A stretch of 11,893 bases of DNA from Clostridium sp. CAG:1024 (GTDB taxonomy: Bacteria > Bacillota > Clostridia > Christensenellales > CAG-138). The stretch is from contig HF985432.1 in assembly GCA_000432015.1 (NCBI GenBank), positions 39,524 to 51,416 on the forward strand. The letters are read 5' to 3'. The translations under genes were made by a program, and so were the position numbers. Numbering within the stretch: position 1 is the first letter of the stretch; every line of letters begins with the position of its first letter. The notes beneath the pieces are model-generated. The model ran no database searches. It was not told the origin of the DNA and worked only from the letters and a program-made list of their open reading frames with translations. Shown here piece after piece: positions 1 through 5,929 of this stretch.

Positions 1-2
1 TC

Positions 3-74
3 TTTGTGCGTCACGGCGACAGCCGCCCGGCGCAGGTCGAGAGCCGGCTTGAGGCTTTTGCGGACAACGACTGA
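3..74 (+). CDS. 3' end of an unidentified gene
   Basis: The reading frame is already open at the left edge and runs 23 codons to a TGA at 72-74. The visible tail is acidic and helix-like (ending RLEAFADND), with codon use like the GC-rich housekeeping genes of the window. Too little is visible to name a family. It is followed by a hairpin and then by A/T-richer patchwork DNA, so this is probably the last gene on the ancestral side of the insertion. Confidence 0.45.
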   Translation, partial: FVRHGDSRPAQVESRLEAFADND

Positions 75-77
75 TCC

Positions 78-99
78 GCCGCCTCCCGCTGCAGGCGGC
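78..99 (+). terminator. Possible terminator hairpin after the first gene
   Basis: A 7-bp perfect stem (GCCGCCT pairing with AGGCGGC) with an 8-nt loop starts four bases after the stop codon at 72-74. The nearest T-run (116-120) lies 16 nt downstream, so it is not a canonical intrinsic terminator. It may have been separated from its U-tract, or it may simply be a stable 3' end structure. Confidence 0.3.
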
Positions 100-122
100 A
101 AGGGCGCAGTCCGGCTTTTTAA

Positions 123-226
123 GCGAATGCTACATATATCGGCTTTACTGGTACGCCTATTTCTTCCAAAGACCGCAGCACTCGTGAGGTATTCGGAGAT
201 TATATCGACATCTACGATTTGAAACA
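123..226 (+). pseudogene. Internal fragment of type I restriction subunit HsdR
   Basis: In the frame beginning at 123 the translation reads ANATYIGFTGTPI and then EVFGDYIDIYDLKQ. This matches the conserved block of HsdR, the translocase/endonuclease subunit of type I restriction-modification enzymes, around the helicase motif GFTGTP and the FGDYID(I)YD stretch after it. Only about 34 codons survive. A TAA stands directly upstream (120-122). After LKQ the same frame loses any HsdR resemblance and stops at 288. A functional HsdR is around 1,000 residues with an N-terminal nuclease domain, none of which is here. This is therefore a relic left by recombination, not an active gene. The identification rests on recognising the motif; the exact ends are uncertain by several codons. 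Confidence 0.75.
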
Positions 227-310
227 GATACCTTTGAACCGGATACTTTGGATATTACATTCTTACACAGAGGAGTGATTGGTGTTTCAAAGGTTGGATA
301 TGTTCTGTAA
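227..310 (+). pseudogene. 3' tail of an unrecognised gene fused to the hsdR fragment
   Basis: In a different frame from the hsdR slice there is a coding-looking tail ending at TAA 308-310. Its translation includes FEPDTLDITFLHRG and ends VSKVGYVL. The composition resembles the two genes that follow rather than the GC-rich neighbours, and the spacing to the next start (16 nt, with a Shine-Dalgarno between) is operon-like. I infer that it is the surviving C-terminus of a third gene that once stood upstream of the J-domain/HIRAN pair, truncated when hsdR material was joined near position 225. I do not recognise its family. Confidence 0.4.
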
Positions 311-326
311 AGCGAGGTGTGATTGA

Positions 327-1229
327 ATGGACGATAACGAAATCAAAAAGCGGCTTGCCAGTCGTGCTGCTGAATATATGATGTTCAAGGACGATGAAGA
401 AGATACCGAAGCTCCGTCGGATACTTCTTCTGCCGGTAATGTTATTGTGTTTCCTGATTTTGAAAAGCTGAAAAATGAAGTCGAGAAAATGCGTACCGAA
501 TTATCAATGCTTTTGCTTGAACGGGATGAACTTCAGTTCGTTATCTGCAAAAACATCGAAACGGAATATATGCTTAATCTCGGAAGCATAGAGTATAAGG
601 CTTATGAAGCCCAGTGTACGGCTTTACGACTGAAAAGAAAAATCGAGTTGATTCAGGCGAAAAAGAACCGACAGGAAAAAGTTATCATCTCTGCCATTGA
701 GGAAGTTCTTGATAATGAATTTGCCGAGTATCAGAAGCAACTTGATGAACAGATAAACAAGATGAATGACGCTTTGAAGCGAAGCAAGGCGGAGGTCTTA
801 ACTGATGAGGAAAATAAAGAACTGAAAAAGCTCTACCGTAAAATCGTAAAGGCTTTGCACCCTGATATTAACCCCGATGTTTCCGAAGCTCAGGTAAATT
901 TGTTTGATAATGCCGTACAAGCATATAAAAACGGAGACTTGGGAACTTTGAGGATTATCGGAGAAATGGTGGGTAACAGTCCTTTGCCTGAGCAGCATAA
1001 GGACGCTTTAACTCAGCTTTCCGAAGAAAAAGACCGTTTACAAAACTTGTTGAAAGCAATAAGAGACAGCATTGAGGAGATTAAATCGGAGTATCCGTAT
1101 ACAATGAAAGAAATCCTCGAAGATAAGGAGAAAACTGAGCAAAAGAAACAAGAGCTTGAAAGTATCCTCAGTCAGTACACTGAACTTATCTCGATTTATC
1201 AGGCGAAAATCGAAGAAATGATGAGGTGA
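327..1229 (+). CDS. J-domain (DnaJ-like) coiled-coil protein
   Basis: A protein of 300 residues. Residues 160-210 look like a J domain: a basic helix II (KELKKLYRKIVKALHPD), the diagnostic HPD tripeptide at 178-180, and a helix III-like segment (NLFDNAVQAYKNGD). J domains stimulate the ATPase of an Hsp70 partner. Unlike DnaJ, the J domain is internal and there is no Gly/Phe linker, zinc finger or client-binding domain. It is flanked by long charged heptad-rich segments (about 45-150 and 225-300), predicted coiled coils. No signal peptide or membrane segment is visible, so it is presumably cytoplasmic. ATG 327 follows GCGAGGTG at a suitable distance. The next gene begins 4 nt after its stop, with its ribosome site inside this gene's end, so the two are co-translated. 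Codon use is A/T-rich, unlike the flanks, suggesting transfer. Specific function is unknown; recruiting DnaK to a DNA-repair or defence complex is inference. Confidence 0.8.
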   Translation: MDDNEIKKRLASRAAEYMMFKDDEEDTEAPSDTSSAGNVIVFPDFEKLKNEVEKMRTELSMLLLERDELQFVICKNIETEYMLNLGSIEYKAYEAQCTALRLKRKIELIQAKKNRQEKVIISAIEEVLDNEFAEYQKQLDEQINKMNDALKRSKAEVLTDEENKELKKLYRKIVKALHPDINPDVSEAQVNLFDNAVQAYKNGDLGTLRIIGEMVGNSPLPEQHKDALTQLSEEKDRLQNLLKAIRDSIEEIKSEYPYTMKEILEDKEKTEQKKQELESILSQYTELISIYQAKIEEMMR

Positions 1230-1233
1230 GATT

Positions 1234-1632
1234 ATGGGCGATTTAGTGAAATCCGGCGCCGGTGGACTTATGGGATTGCTTCACGGCAATAATGGAGAAC
1301 TTACCATACCAAAGCCGTTTGAAAAAGATATTTTTCTTTTTGACACCTATGTTGCAGGAACTACGCATATTGAGGGTATTGAAGAATTAGAGCCGCACTT
1401 GAATACAGACGATAGGCTTGAATTTTTCAGAGAACCGGATAATCAGTATGACAAGCAGGCTATTGTTATAAAAACAGTTGATGGAGTAAAAATCGGGTAT
1501 GTACCAAGACAGGATAATGTGATATTTGCCCGACTGATGGACGCCGGAAAGCTCCTTTTCGGAAAAATTACTTCAAAGGAAAAGAAAGGCTCGTGGGTAA
1601 AGATTTATATTAAGGTTTTCTTGCACGAGTAA
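1234..1632 (+). CDS. Stand-alone HIRAN-domain protein
   Basis: A protein of 132 residues made almost entirely of a HIRAN domain at about 33-130. Visible signatures are FDTYVAGTTH (36-45), the acidic turn and REPDNQYDKQAIVI (66-79), KIGYVPRQDN (86-95) and LMDAGK (101-106). In eukaryotic HLTF/Rad5 this domain binds 3' ends of single-stranded DNA at stalled forks; single-domain bacterial versions are known but poorly characterised. The first 30 residues carry a Gly-rich segment (GAGGLMGLLHGNNG) of unknown role. The start follows GAGGTGAG, which overlaps the end of the J-domain gene, implying coupled translation and probably stoichiometric partners. No terminator is evident after it. The infC promoter begins 48 nt after the stop, so the cassette ends right at the ribosomal-protein operon. 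Confidence 0.85.
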   Translation: MGDLVKSGAGGLMGLLHGNNGELTIPKPFEKDIFLFDTYVAGTTHIEGIEELEPHLNTDDRLEFFREPDNQYDKQAIVIKTVDGVKIGYVPRQDNVIFARLMDAGKLLFGKITSKEKKGSWVKIYIKVFLHE

Positions 1633-1679
1633 TGTTGAGGAGAAATAGTAAAACCTGCCGTTTCTTTTGACTTTTTCTC

Positions 1680-1707
1680 TTGACTTTTCCGCGGGGTCTG
1701 GTATACT
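1680..1707 (+). promoter_or_regulatory. Promoter of the infC-rpmI-rplT operon
   Basis: TTGACT (1680-1685), a 16-bp spacer and TATACT (1702-1707) with a TG one base before it (extended -10). Transcription should start around 1713-1715, giving a leader of about 140 nt before infC. Confidence 0.85.
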
Positions 1708-1713
1708 GTTGAA

Positions 1714-1854
1714 GTCAAGCAGAGGCCACCCGCTTCTCACCTGCCAGCGATTGCTGCTCGGCATGGTTGCAATCACCGATAGCGTATCATGTGTTTGTTT
1801 GGTTTGTGGGTGCAAAGTGCTTGCGCCCACTATTTTTTATGGAGGTGTTCGGCC
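1714..1854 (+). promoter_or_regulatory. L20-leader-type autoregulatory mRNA leader
   Basis: The untranslated leader of infC is rich in pairing: AGAGGC/GCTTCT early on, CAGC-GATT-GCTG, a longer-range GATTGC (1749-1754) with GCAATC (1769-1774), and a terminator hairpin at 1806-1830. In Bacillus and many other Firmicutes, ribosomal protein L20 binds a leader structure that mimics its 23S rRNA site and promotes premature termination of infC-rpmI-rplT. The early block with AGAGGCCACC and CGCTTCTCACC looks like members of that leader family as I remember them. The position, attenuator and gene order fit; the exact L20-binding fold was not computed. Confidence 0.75.
1806..1839 (+). terminator. Intrinsic attenuator inside the infC leader
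   Basis: A 10-bp stem (1806-1815 with 1821-1830, one G-U pair) closes a 5-nt loop and is followed at once by TATTTTTTA. It lies after the promoter and just before the infC Shine-Dalgarno, so it is an attenuator rather than an operon end. The expected effector is excess L20 protein. Confidence 0.85.
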
Positions 1855-2367
1855 ATAGCGCAGCAGGACTTGATGATCAACGAGGAGATTCGCGATCCCG
1901 AAGTTCGACTGATCGACGAAAACGGCAATCAGCTCGGTATCGTTAACATCCGCGACGCACAGCACCTTGCCGACGAGAGAAGTCTGGACCTTGTCAAGAT
2001 CTCTCCGAACAGCAATCCGCCGGTCTGCAAGCTGATGGATTACGGCAAGTACCGCTTTGAAATGGCAAAGCGCGAGAAGGAACAACGCAAGAATCAAAAA
2101 ACCATTGAAGTCAAGGAGACACGCCTCTCCGCCACGATCGATCTCCACGACATGGAAGTCAAGGCGAAGGCAACGAGAAAATTCCTGCAGGATGGCAACA
2201 AGGTCAAGGTTTCCATCCGCTTCCGCGGCCGCCAGATCACCCACGGGGATATCGGCCTCGACGTCATGGACCAGTTTTTCAACATGGTCGCCGACTGCGC
2301 CGTCAAGGAGCGCCCGCCCAAGCAGGAAGGCCGCAACATGTTCATGGTGCTGGCACCGAAGAATTGA
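1855..2367 (+). CDS. infC: Translation initiation factor IF-3, ATA start
   Basis: IF-3 binds the 30S subunit, keeps it apart from 50S and checks the initiator tRNA-start codon pairing. The translation carries the family hallmarks: INEEIRDPEVRLIDENGNQLG near the N-terminus (shown here as the usual IF-3 opening), NPPVCKLMDYGKY in the N-domain, a Lys/Arg/Glu-rich linker, and KVKVSIRFRGRQ plus RNMFMVLAPK in the C-domain. The length, 170 residues, is normal. The start is unusual. The only strong ribosome site, GGAGGTG at 1841-1847, is 7 nt before an ATA codon at 1855. The first in-frame ATG (1873) is 25 nt away, and the longer frame from 1789 would run through the attenuator. Rare start codons (AUU, AUC, AUA) are characteristic of infC, because IF-3 discriminates against them and so limits its own synthesis. 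First gene of the operon. Confidence 0.95.
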   Translation: MAQQDLMINEEIRDPEVRLIDENGNQLGIVNIRDAQHLADERSLDLVKISPNSNPPVCKLMDYGKYRFEMAKREKEQRKNQKTIEVKETRLSATIDLHDMEVKAKATRKFLQDGNKVKVSIRFRGRQITHGDIGLDVMDQFFNMVADCAVKERPPKQEGRNMFMVLAPKN

Positions 2368-2401
2368 CAGAGTAACACAACACAAGTAGGAGGAACCACA
2401 C

Positions 2402-2599
2402 ATGCCTAAACTGAAGTCTCATCGTGGCGCTGCAAAACGCTTCTCCACGACCAAGTCCGGCAAGATCAAGCGCGCCAAGGCGTACAAGAGCCATATCCTG
2501 ACCAAGAAATCCACCAAGCGTCTGCGTGGCCTGCGTCAGACCGGCTACATTGCCGAGTGCGAAGAAAAGAAGATTCGCAAGCTGATCCCGTATAGCTAA
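2402..2599 (+). CDS. rpmI: 50S ribosomal protein L35
   Basis: A 65-residue, highly basic protein of the large ribosomal subunit. It begins MPKLKSHRGAAKRF and contains KRAKAYKSHILTKKSTKR and a short C-terminal KIRKLIPY, the canonical L35 pattern at the canonical length. ATG 2402 follows AGGAGGAAC. It sits between infC (34-nt gap) and rplT (14-nt gap) in the classical order and should be transcribed from the attenuated promoter at 1680. Nothing is unusual in it. Confidence 0.97.
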   Translation: MPKLKSHRGAAKRFSTTKSGKIKRAKAYKSHILTKKSTKRLRGLRQTGYIAECEEKKIRKLIPYS

Positions 2600-2613
2600 G
2601 GAGGAAACGAACA

Positions 2614-2970
2614 ATGGCCAGAATTAAAAGAGCAGTCAACGCCGCCAAGAAGCGTCGCAAAGTATTTAAGCTCGCCAAGGGCTACTATGGTGCAAAGAGC
2701 AAGCAGTATCGCGCAGCCTCCCAGCAGGTCATGCGTTCCATGGCCTACGCATTTGTCGGCCGCAAGAACAAAAAGCGTGAGTACCGCCGTCTGTGGATCG
2801 CCCGTATCAACGCGGGTGCGCGTCTGTGCGGCACCACCTACAGCCGCCTGATCAACGGTCTGAAGCTCGCGGGCGTCGAGATCAACCGCAAGGTTCTCTC
2901 CGATCTCGCCATCACCGACATGAACGCTTTCAAAGAGCTGGTCGATGTCGCAATGAAGGCTCGCGCATAA
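2614..2970 (+). CDS. rplT: 50S ribosomal protein L20
   Basis: A 118-residue protein with the standard L20 sequence: MARIKRAVNAAKKRRKVFKL at the basic N-terminal extension, GYYGAKSKQYR, then the globular part with RRLWIARINAGAR and YSRLINGLK. L20 is an early assembly protein of 50S that binds 23S rRNA. In Firmicutes it also binds the leader of its own operon to cause premature termination, which fits the structured leader and attenuator at 1714-1854. Its ribosome site is AAGGAGG just after rpmI. It is the last gene of the operon; a strong terminator follows 63 nt later. Confidence 0.97.
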   Translation: MARIKRAVNAAKKRRKVFKLAKGYYGAKSKQYRAASQQVMRSMAYAFVGRKNKKREYRRLWIARINAGARLCGTTYSRLINGLKLAGVEINRKVLSDLAITDMNAFKELVDVAMKARA

Positions 2971-3033
2971 GCACAAATCACCCGCTGCGGCTTTGTTGCC
3001 CCGAGAGGGGAAAACAACTGCATACGGGAATTC

Positions 3034-3080
3034 CCCCGACAGGTCATCATGTTTACGATGCCTGCCGGGGTTCTTTTTTT
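3034..3080 (+). terminator. Terminator of the infC-rpmI-rplT operon
   Basis: CCCCG (3034-3038) and CAGG pair with CCTG and CGGGG (to 3070), with one A/C mismatch. CATC/GATG pairing extends the inner stem. The run TTCTTTTTTT follows immediately (3071-3080). A smaller CCCC-GAGA-GGGG hairpin precedes it at about 2999-3010. Confidence 0.9.
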
Positions 3081-3339
3081 GCGACTGCGGTGTTTTCTCA
3101 TTCCGCTGTTCCCGCGCGCAGACGATGCAGACGATGCCGTTGCAACAGTTCTCCACGAATCGCCGCAGATCAGCGGTCGTATCGGCACCGAAGGATTCGA
3201 CATTCTTCCGCCGCCTTGAGAAATCGAATTGCTATTTCAAAGCGATACCTATTTGCTTTTCTGCCTTTTGGCGCGGTTGGGATTCTTCAACTCTCGCGAA
3301 TTTAAGAAACCGTCCGAAAGCGGCATTGCAAGCGCATGA
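3081..3339. other. Convergent intergenic region, no gene seen
   Basis: This lies between the end of the plus-strand L20 operon and the end of the minus-strand HMA gene. Frames open here on either strand show no recognisable motif, no ribosome site and no plausible start. An imperfect inverted repeat (about 3212-3245) is present but lacks a T-run on either side, so no convincing terminator for the minus-strand operon was found. Confidence 0.5.
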
Positions 3340-3597
3340 CTACTTCTTCAAAAACGAGAACAGTCCTCTCTTTACGTATGTCTCCGTGCAGATCTCTCCC
3401 GCCTTATAGCCGGTGGCGTCGATGGCGGCGCGCAGGGCTTTTTCGTCCAGCGGCTCTTTCGAAAGAATCACGGTCTCTCCCTTGGAATGTGAGGAGGAAA
3501 CCTTCTCGACGGGAAATGCGCCGCGAATCGTGTCGTTGATGTGCGCCTCGCACATGGAGCAGGCCATACCGGAGACCTTTACCGCTGTTTGAATCAT
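3340..3597 (-). CDS. Small HMA-domain (CopZ-like) metal-binding protein
   Basis: An 85-residue protein with one heavy-metal-associated domain at about 3-68. The ligand loop is GMACSMCEAHIN, giving the two cysteines of the GMxCxxC motif (C13, C16) that bind Cu(I) or similar ions. The usual later part of the fold is visible (LDEKALRAAIDATGYKAG). After the domain comes a short basic and aromatic tail (YVKRGLFSFLKK) not needed for the chaperone fold; it could touch a membrane or partner. The start is supported by AAGGA 6 nt upstream. It is the last gene of the minus-strand run, 46 nt after a DUF6796-type membrane gene, and ends in TAG. A role in copper handling is the family expectation. No P-type ATPase or copper repressor is nearby, so the partner is unknown. 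Confidence 0.85.
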   Translation of the reverse strand: MIQTAVKVSGMACSMCEAHINDTIRGAFPVEKVSSSHSKGETVILSKEPLDEKALRAAIDATGYKAGEICTETYVKRGLFSFLKK

Positions 3598-3643
3598 TTG
3601 TATTCCTTCTTTCTCTTGCTCTTTCCGTTAACCAATATGCCAA

Positions 3644-4369
3644 TCAACAGCCCGCTTTTTGCCGAGGCTGCACCTCTCCTATCATAGCGAGAAGACCGCC
3701 GAACATCCAGACATTTCCCACGCTGATCCACGCACAGGAAATGGCGTTCACCCACGGCAGGTTGCCGAACGCAGTTAGAAGCATTGCCGCCGCCATACCA
3801 ACCGGCAGAGAAAACACCCAGCACCATCTCGGATAAGGCGTCAACCCCTTTGCAAACGCTCTGATCTGCGTGATCTCCAAAACGGCGAAGAATATCCAGA
3901 ACAGCACAAACGCCGGCAGGATAAAGTATGCGGCATATTTCCAGACAAGCTCCGATGCAACGCCATGCTTTGCCAAAAACACCATGGCGCATACCGGCAC
4001 GTGGAAGCCGCAGCCGCCGAAAACCACATAGCCGATAATGCCTGCGCGGTAACGGTGGGCGTATGCGGGCGCACGTTCTGCCATCAGCCGATAGATTCCG
4101 AAATAGCACATTCCTTCGGCCGTGATGCCGAAAAGGCCAAGCAGCGCCGCAGCAACAATCCCTTCGTCGGACGTGTTGATATATGCAGACAGCATCCGAG
4201 GAAGCCCTGTCAGCGTTTCATCCTCTACGCCCCATCCGAGCAGCATATCCCCAATTAAGGTCAAAATCGCGCTGAACAATCCAACGCACAGCAAATGCCG
4301 AACACACGGCAGATCGAGCCGACGGGAAATGCCGATATCGTTGTAACTTATTTGTGCTTTCTTATTCAT
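3644..4369 (-). CDS. DUF6796-type integral membrane protein (intact copy)
   Basis: A 241-residue protein with about six hydrophobic segments (near residues 24-46, 70-96, 110-133, 147-168, 183-202 and 210-231) and a cytosolic-looking basic N-terminus. Sequence character and length recall the uncharacterised DUF6796 membrane family; the name is from memory and not searched. It is homologous to the interrupted gene at 5022-5756. Both share an IGD(M/F)L turn in the first helix, a Y(F/I)G(I/F) segment before a basic loop, an aromatic helix with an H, and a conserved C-terminal helix pair. Its ATG overlaps the stop of the ATC-hydrolase gene (ATGA), so translation is coupled. No catalytic residues are obvious. 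Function is unknown; a transporter or membrane-bound partner of the hydrolase is inference. Confidence 0.75.
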   Translation of the reverse strand: MNKKAQISYNDIGISRRLDLPCVRHLLCVGLFSAILTLIGDMLLGWGVEDETLTGLPRMLSAYINTSDEGIVAAALLGLFGITAEGMCYFGIYRLMAERAPAYAHRYRAGIIGYVVFGGCGFHVPVCAMVFLAKHGVASELVWKYAAYFILPAFVLFWIFFAVLEITQIRAFAKGLTPYPRWCWVFSLPVGMAAAMLLTAFGNLPWVNAISCAWISVGNVWMFGGLLAMIGEVQPRQKAGC

Positions 4370-5025
4370 ATTCTTTCACTATTTGCCGGTGTTTTGGATT
4401 TTCTTTTGTAACCACAGTCACAGTATGGCCCGCCGGAGGCGAGCGTGTACTGCCGCACAAAATCCGTCACGCCGCCTGCCTCGCTCATGGTGTAGTCCAA
4501 ATGACACATGGCGGGCGTCAGATCATATAGGCCAAGTTCCTTCATCAGAGTACAGATACCGCACTTGTAAAACCTGCCCTCATAACCGCTGCCGTCAGCG
4601 TATTCAATAAAGTCCATATTCCATGAATACGCGTTGCGGTCCGCAGATCTCATGGCGGCAGCGGCCTTCATCCCGGCAATGTCCTTTTCGGTGTACTTGT
4701 GCTTCCCGCTCTTGCGGCAGAACCACTGCATGGGCTTTGTCATCATGGCCTCGGCATAATAGTCCGTCAGCCGCTCTACGTCCGGCCGCTGTGGCATGGA
4801 GAGAACGAATGCACCCAGCATGGCGCAGTTGACAATGTTCATCCGGAAAAGATCCCCCTTTTCAAACGTCGGGAGCCGCGCGATGATCTCCTTGTACTGG
4901 GCCTTTGCCTTTCGGGCGACGTTCTTTGACGTCTGTTCGCCATAACCGAATACGGCGGTCAGCTGTTTTCGGAAGGACGATGAAAACAATGCCCACATTC
5001 CCCATGGCATTCCCATATACTTCAT
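4366..5025 (-). CDS. L-2-amino-thiazoline-4-carboxylate hydrolase family protein
   Basis: A 219-residue protein resembling the ATC-hydrolase family. The conserved C-terminal half reads KCGICTLMKELGLYDL (154-169), then MCHLDYTMSEAGG (173-185) and TLASGGPYCDCGYK (194-207). Cysteines C155, C158, C174, C202 and C204 suggest a metal or thiol centre. The founding Pseudomonas enzyme opens the thiazoline ring of ATC on the route to cysteine. Firmicutes members are numerous, mostly untested, and often lie beside small membrane proteins, so the substrate here is unknown. No signal peptide is seen, although the N-terminus (MPWGMWALF) is hydrophobic. Start and stop both lie in ATGA overlaps with DUF6796-type genes, so it is translated between them as one unit. 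Confidence 0.8.
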   Translation of the reverse strand: MKYMGMPWGMWALFSSSFRKQLTAVFGYGEQTSKNVARKAKAQYKEIIARLPTFEKGDLFRMNIVNCAMLGAFVLSMPQRPDVERLTDYYAEAMMTKPMQWFCRKSGKHKYTEKDIAGMKAAAAMRSADRNAYSWNMDFIEYADGSGYEGRFYKCGICTLMKELGLYDLTPAMCHLDYTMSEAGGVTDFVRQYTLASGGPYCDCGYKRKSKTPANSERI

Positions 5026-5756
5026 TGTTCCGCTCCCTTCAACTCGCCGTTTTTCTTCATTTCCCGCAGCAAGACCAGGCCAAGTCCCAGTACCAGCAGG
5101 TACCCGGCGGATTCCGTACCATGGTCAAGCTGATCGAGCGGCCACGGCAAAAGGGCGAACAGATTCCCTACGATCCCGGCGAAGACCATAGGGTTGCAAA
5201 GGGACGCCAGTATCCGCTGCCATGTGTTTTTGAGCGGGAGCATTCGCTTCCAGATCAGCACAAGCATCACCGCAGTGAGCAATACATCGCAGAGGAGATA
5301 GGCGGCCAGCATAGGAGCGGCATTGCAATAAAGGATCCTGTTGGCAATGTCAGCCGCCGCCCGGACATCGCCGTACTTCTCAAAGGCGAACTTGAAGACC
5401 AGCGCCACATTCATGAACATGGCGTGGACATACGCCCAGCAGACCGTGCCGGTAAGATAAGCCGTCCGGAACGCCTTGATCCACTTTTGCTATTTCGGCG
5501 CGGTACAGTGCAGTTTCAAGAGCTTGTACATCTGATGAAAGCCAATATAATACAGCGCTGTGCCGAGGCCGCCGCAGAGGATGCTGACCACCATGCGCCA
5601 AACGTCCATATCCAGGTAAGCAATGCGCACCACCAAACCAATAGAATCGGTGCTTTGGCCCTTGCCTGTCCATGCATACAGAAAATCGCCGATCACATAG
5701 AGCAGGCAGCCGCTCATTCCGAGTGTCAGCGCGCGTTTTTCTCCATTTGTTTTCAT
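5022..5756 (-). pseudogene. DUF6796-type membrane protein gene with in-frame TAG
   Basis: Two frames, 5490-5756 and 5022-5420, lie in the same phase and are separated only by a TAG at 5490-5492 (codon 89). Read across it, the stretch between them is clearly coding (QKWIKAFRTAYLTG, then WAYVHAMFMNV). The product is 244 residues, equal in length to the intact paralogue at 3644-4369 and alignable with it along its whole length, including the first helix (YVIGDFLYAW) and the GFHQMYKLL segment. The first part begins at an ATG with GGAGGG 5 nt upstream. The downstream part could restart at the ATG codons near 5420. A CAG-to-TAG change (PK-Q-QKW) would explain it. A recent null allele, a reading error or low-level readthrough are the choices. 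The stop codon overlaps the hydrolase ATG (ATGA), so loss of upstream translation could also lower hydrolase output. Confidence 0.8.
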
Positions 5757-5929
5757 ATGTTCCCTCCGAATCCGATCCTTACGATCTGCATTTTCAACTT
5801 GTTATCGCCGACATTGGCGGAAAAGCGGAATTAACCGCCGATGGACGGGTCTTTCAGATCATGTCCCCCCCCGGCATATCTCCTCTGCTTATGACCCGCA
5901 GGCGGACGTCCCGCGGAGACGGCTCGTTT
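5757..5929. other. Gap upstream of the DUF6796 operon, no gene or clear promoter
   Basis: This should contain the minus-strand promoter of the operon starting at 5756, but no good -35/-10 pair was found; a TTGAAA around 5791-5796 lacks a partner at 16-18 bp. Small inverted repeats are present (GCC-GACATT-GGC and GGCGG/CCGCC around 5807-5840). A plus-strand frame is open here, but without a start or ribosome site it is not supported. Confidence 0.4.

Noticed and set aside
1789..1854. Extended IF-3 N-terminus from an ATG at 1789
   Set aside because: It would translate through the attenuator hairpin and U-tract; the ribosome site at 1841 and family length support the ATA at 1855.
3212..3245. 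Imperfect inverted repeat as terminator of the minus-strand operon
   Set aside because: It has several mismatches and no T-run follows it on the minus strand.
5490..5492. TAG read as a sense codon (recoded genetic code or pyrrolysine)
   Set aside because: The HMA gene in the same run ends in TAG at a sensible place, and nothing in the window suggests stop recoding; a mutation or base error is simpler.
4905..5834. Long plus-strand open frame of about 300 codons
   Set aside because: It lies antisense to the ATC-hydrolase and DUF6796 genes, which have family motifs and ribosome sites; its protein is Arg/His-rich with no motif.
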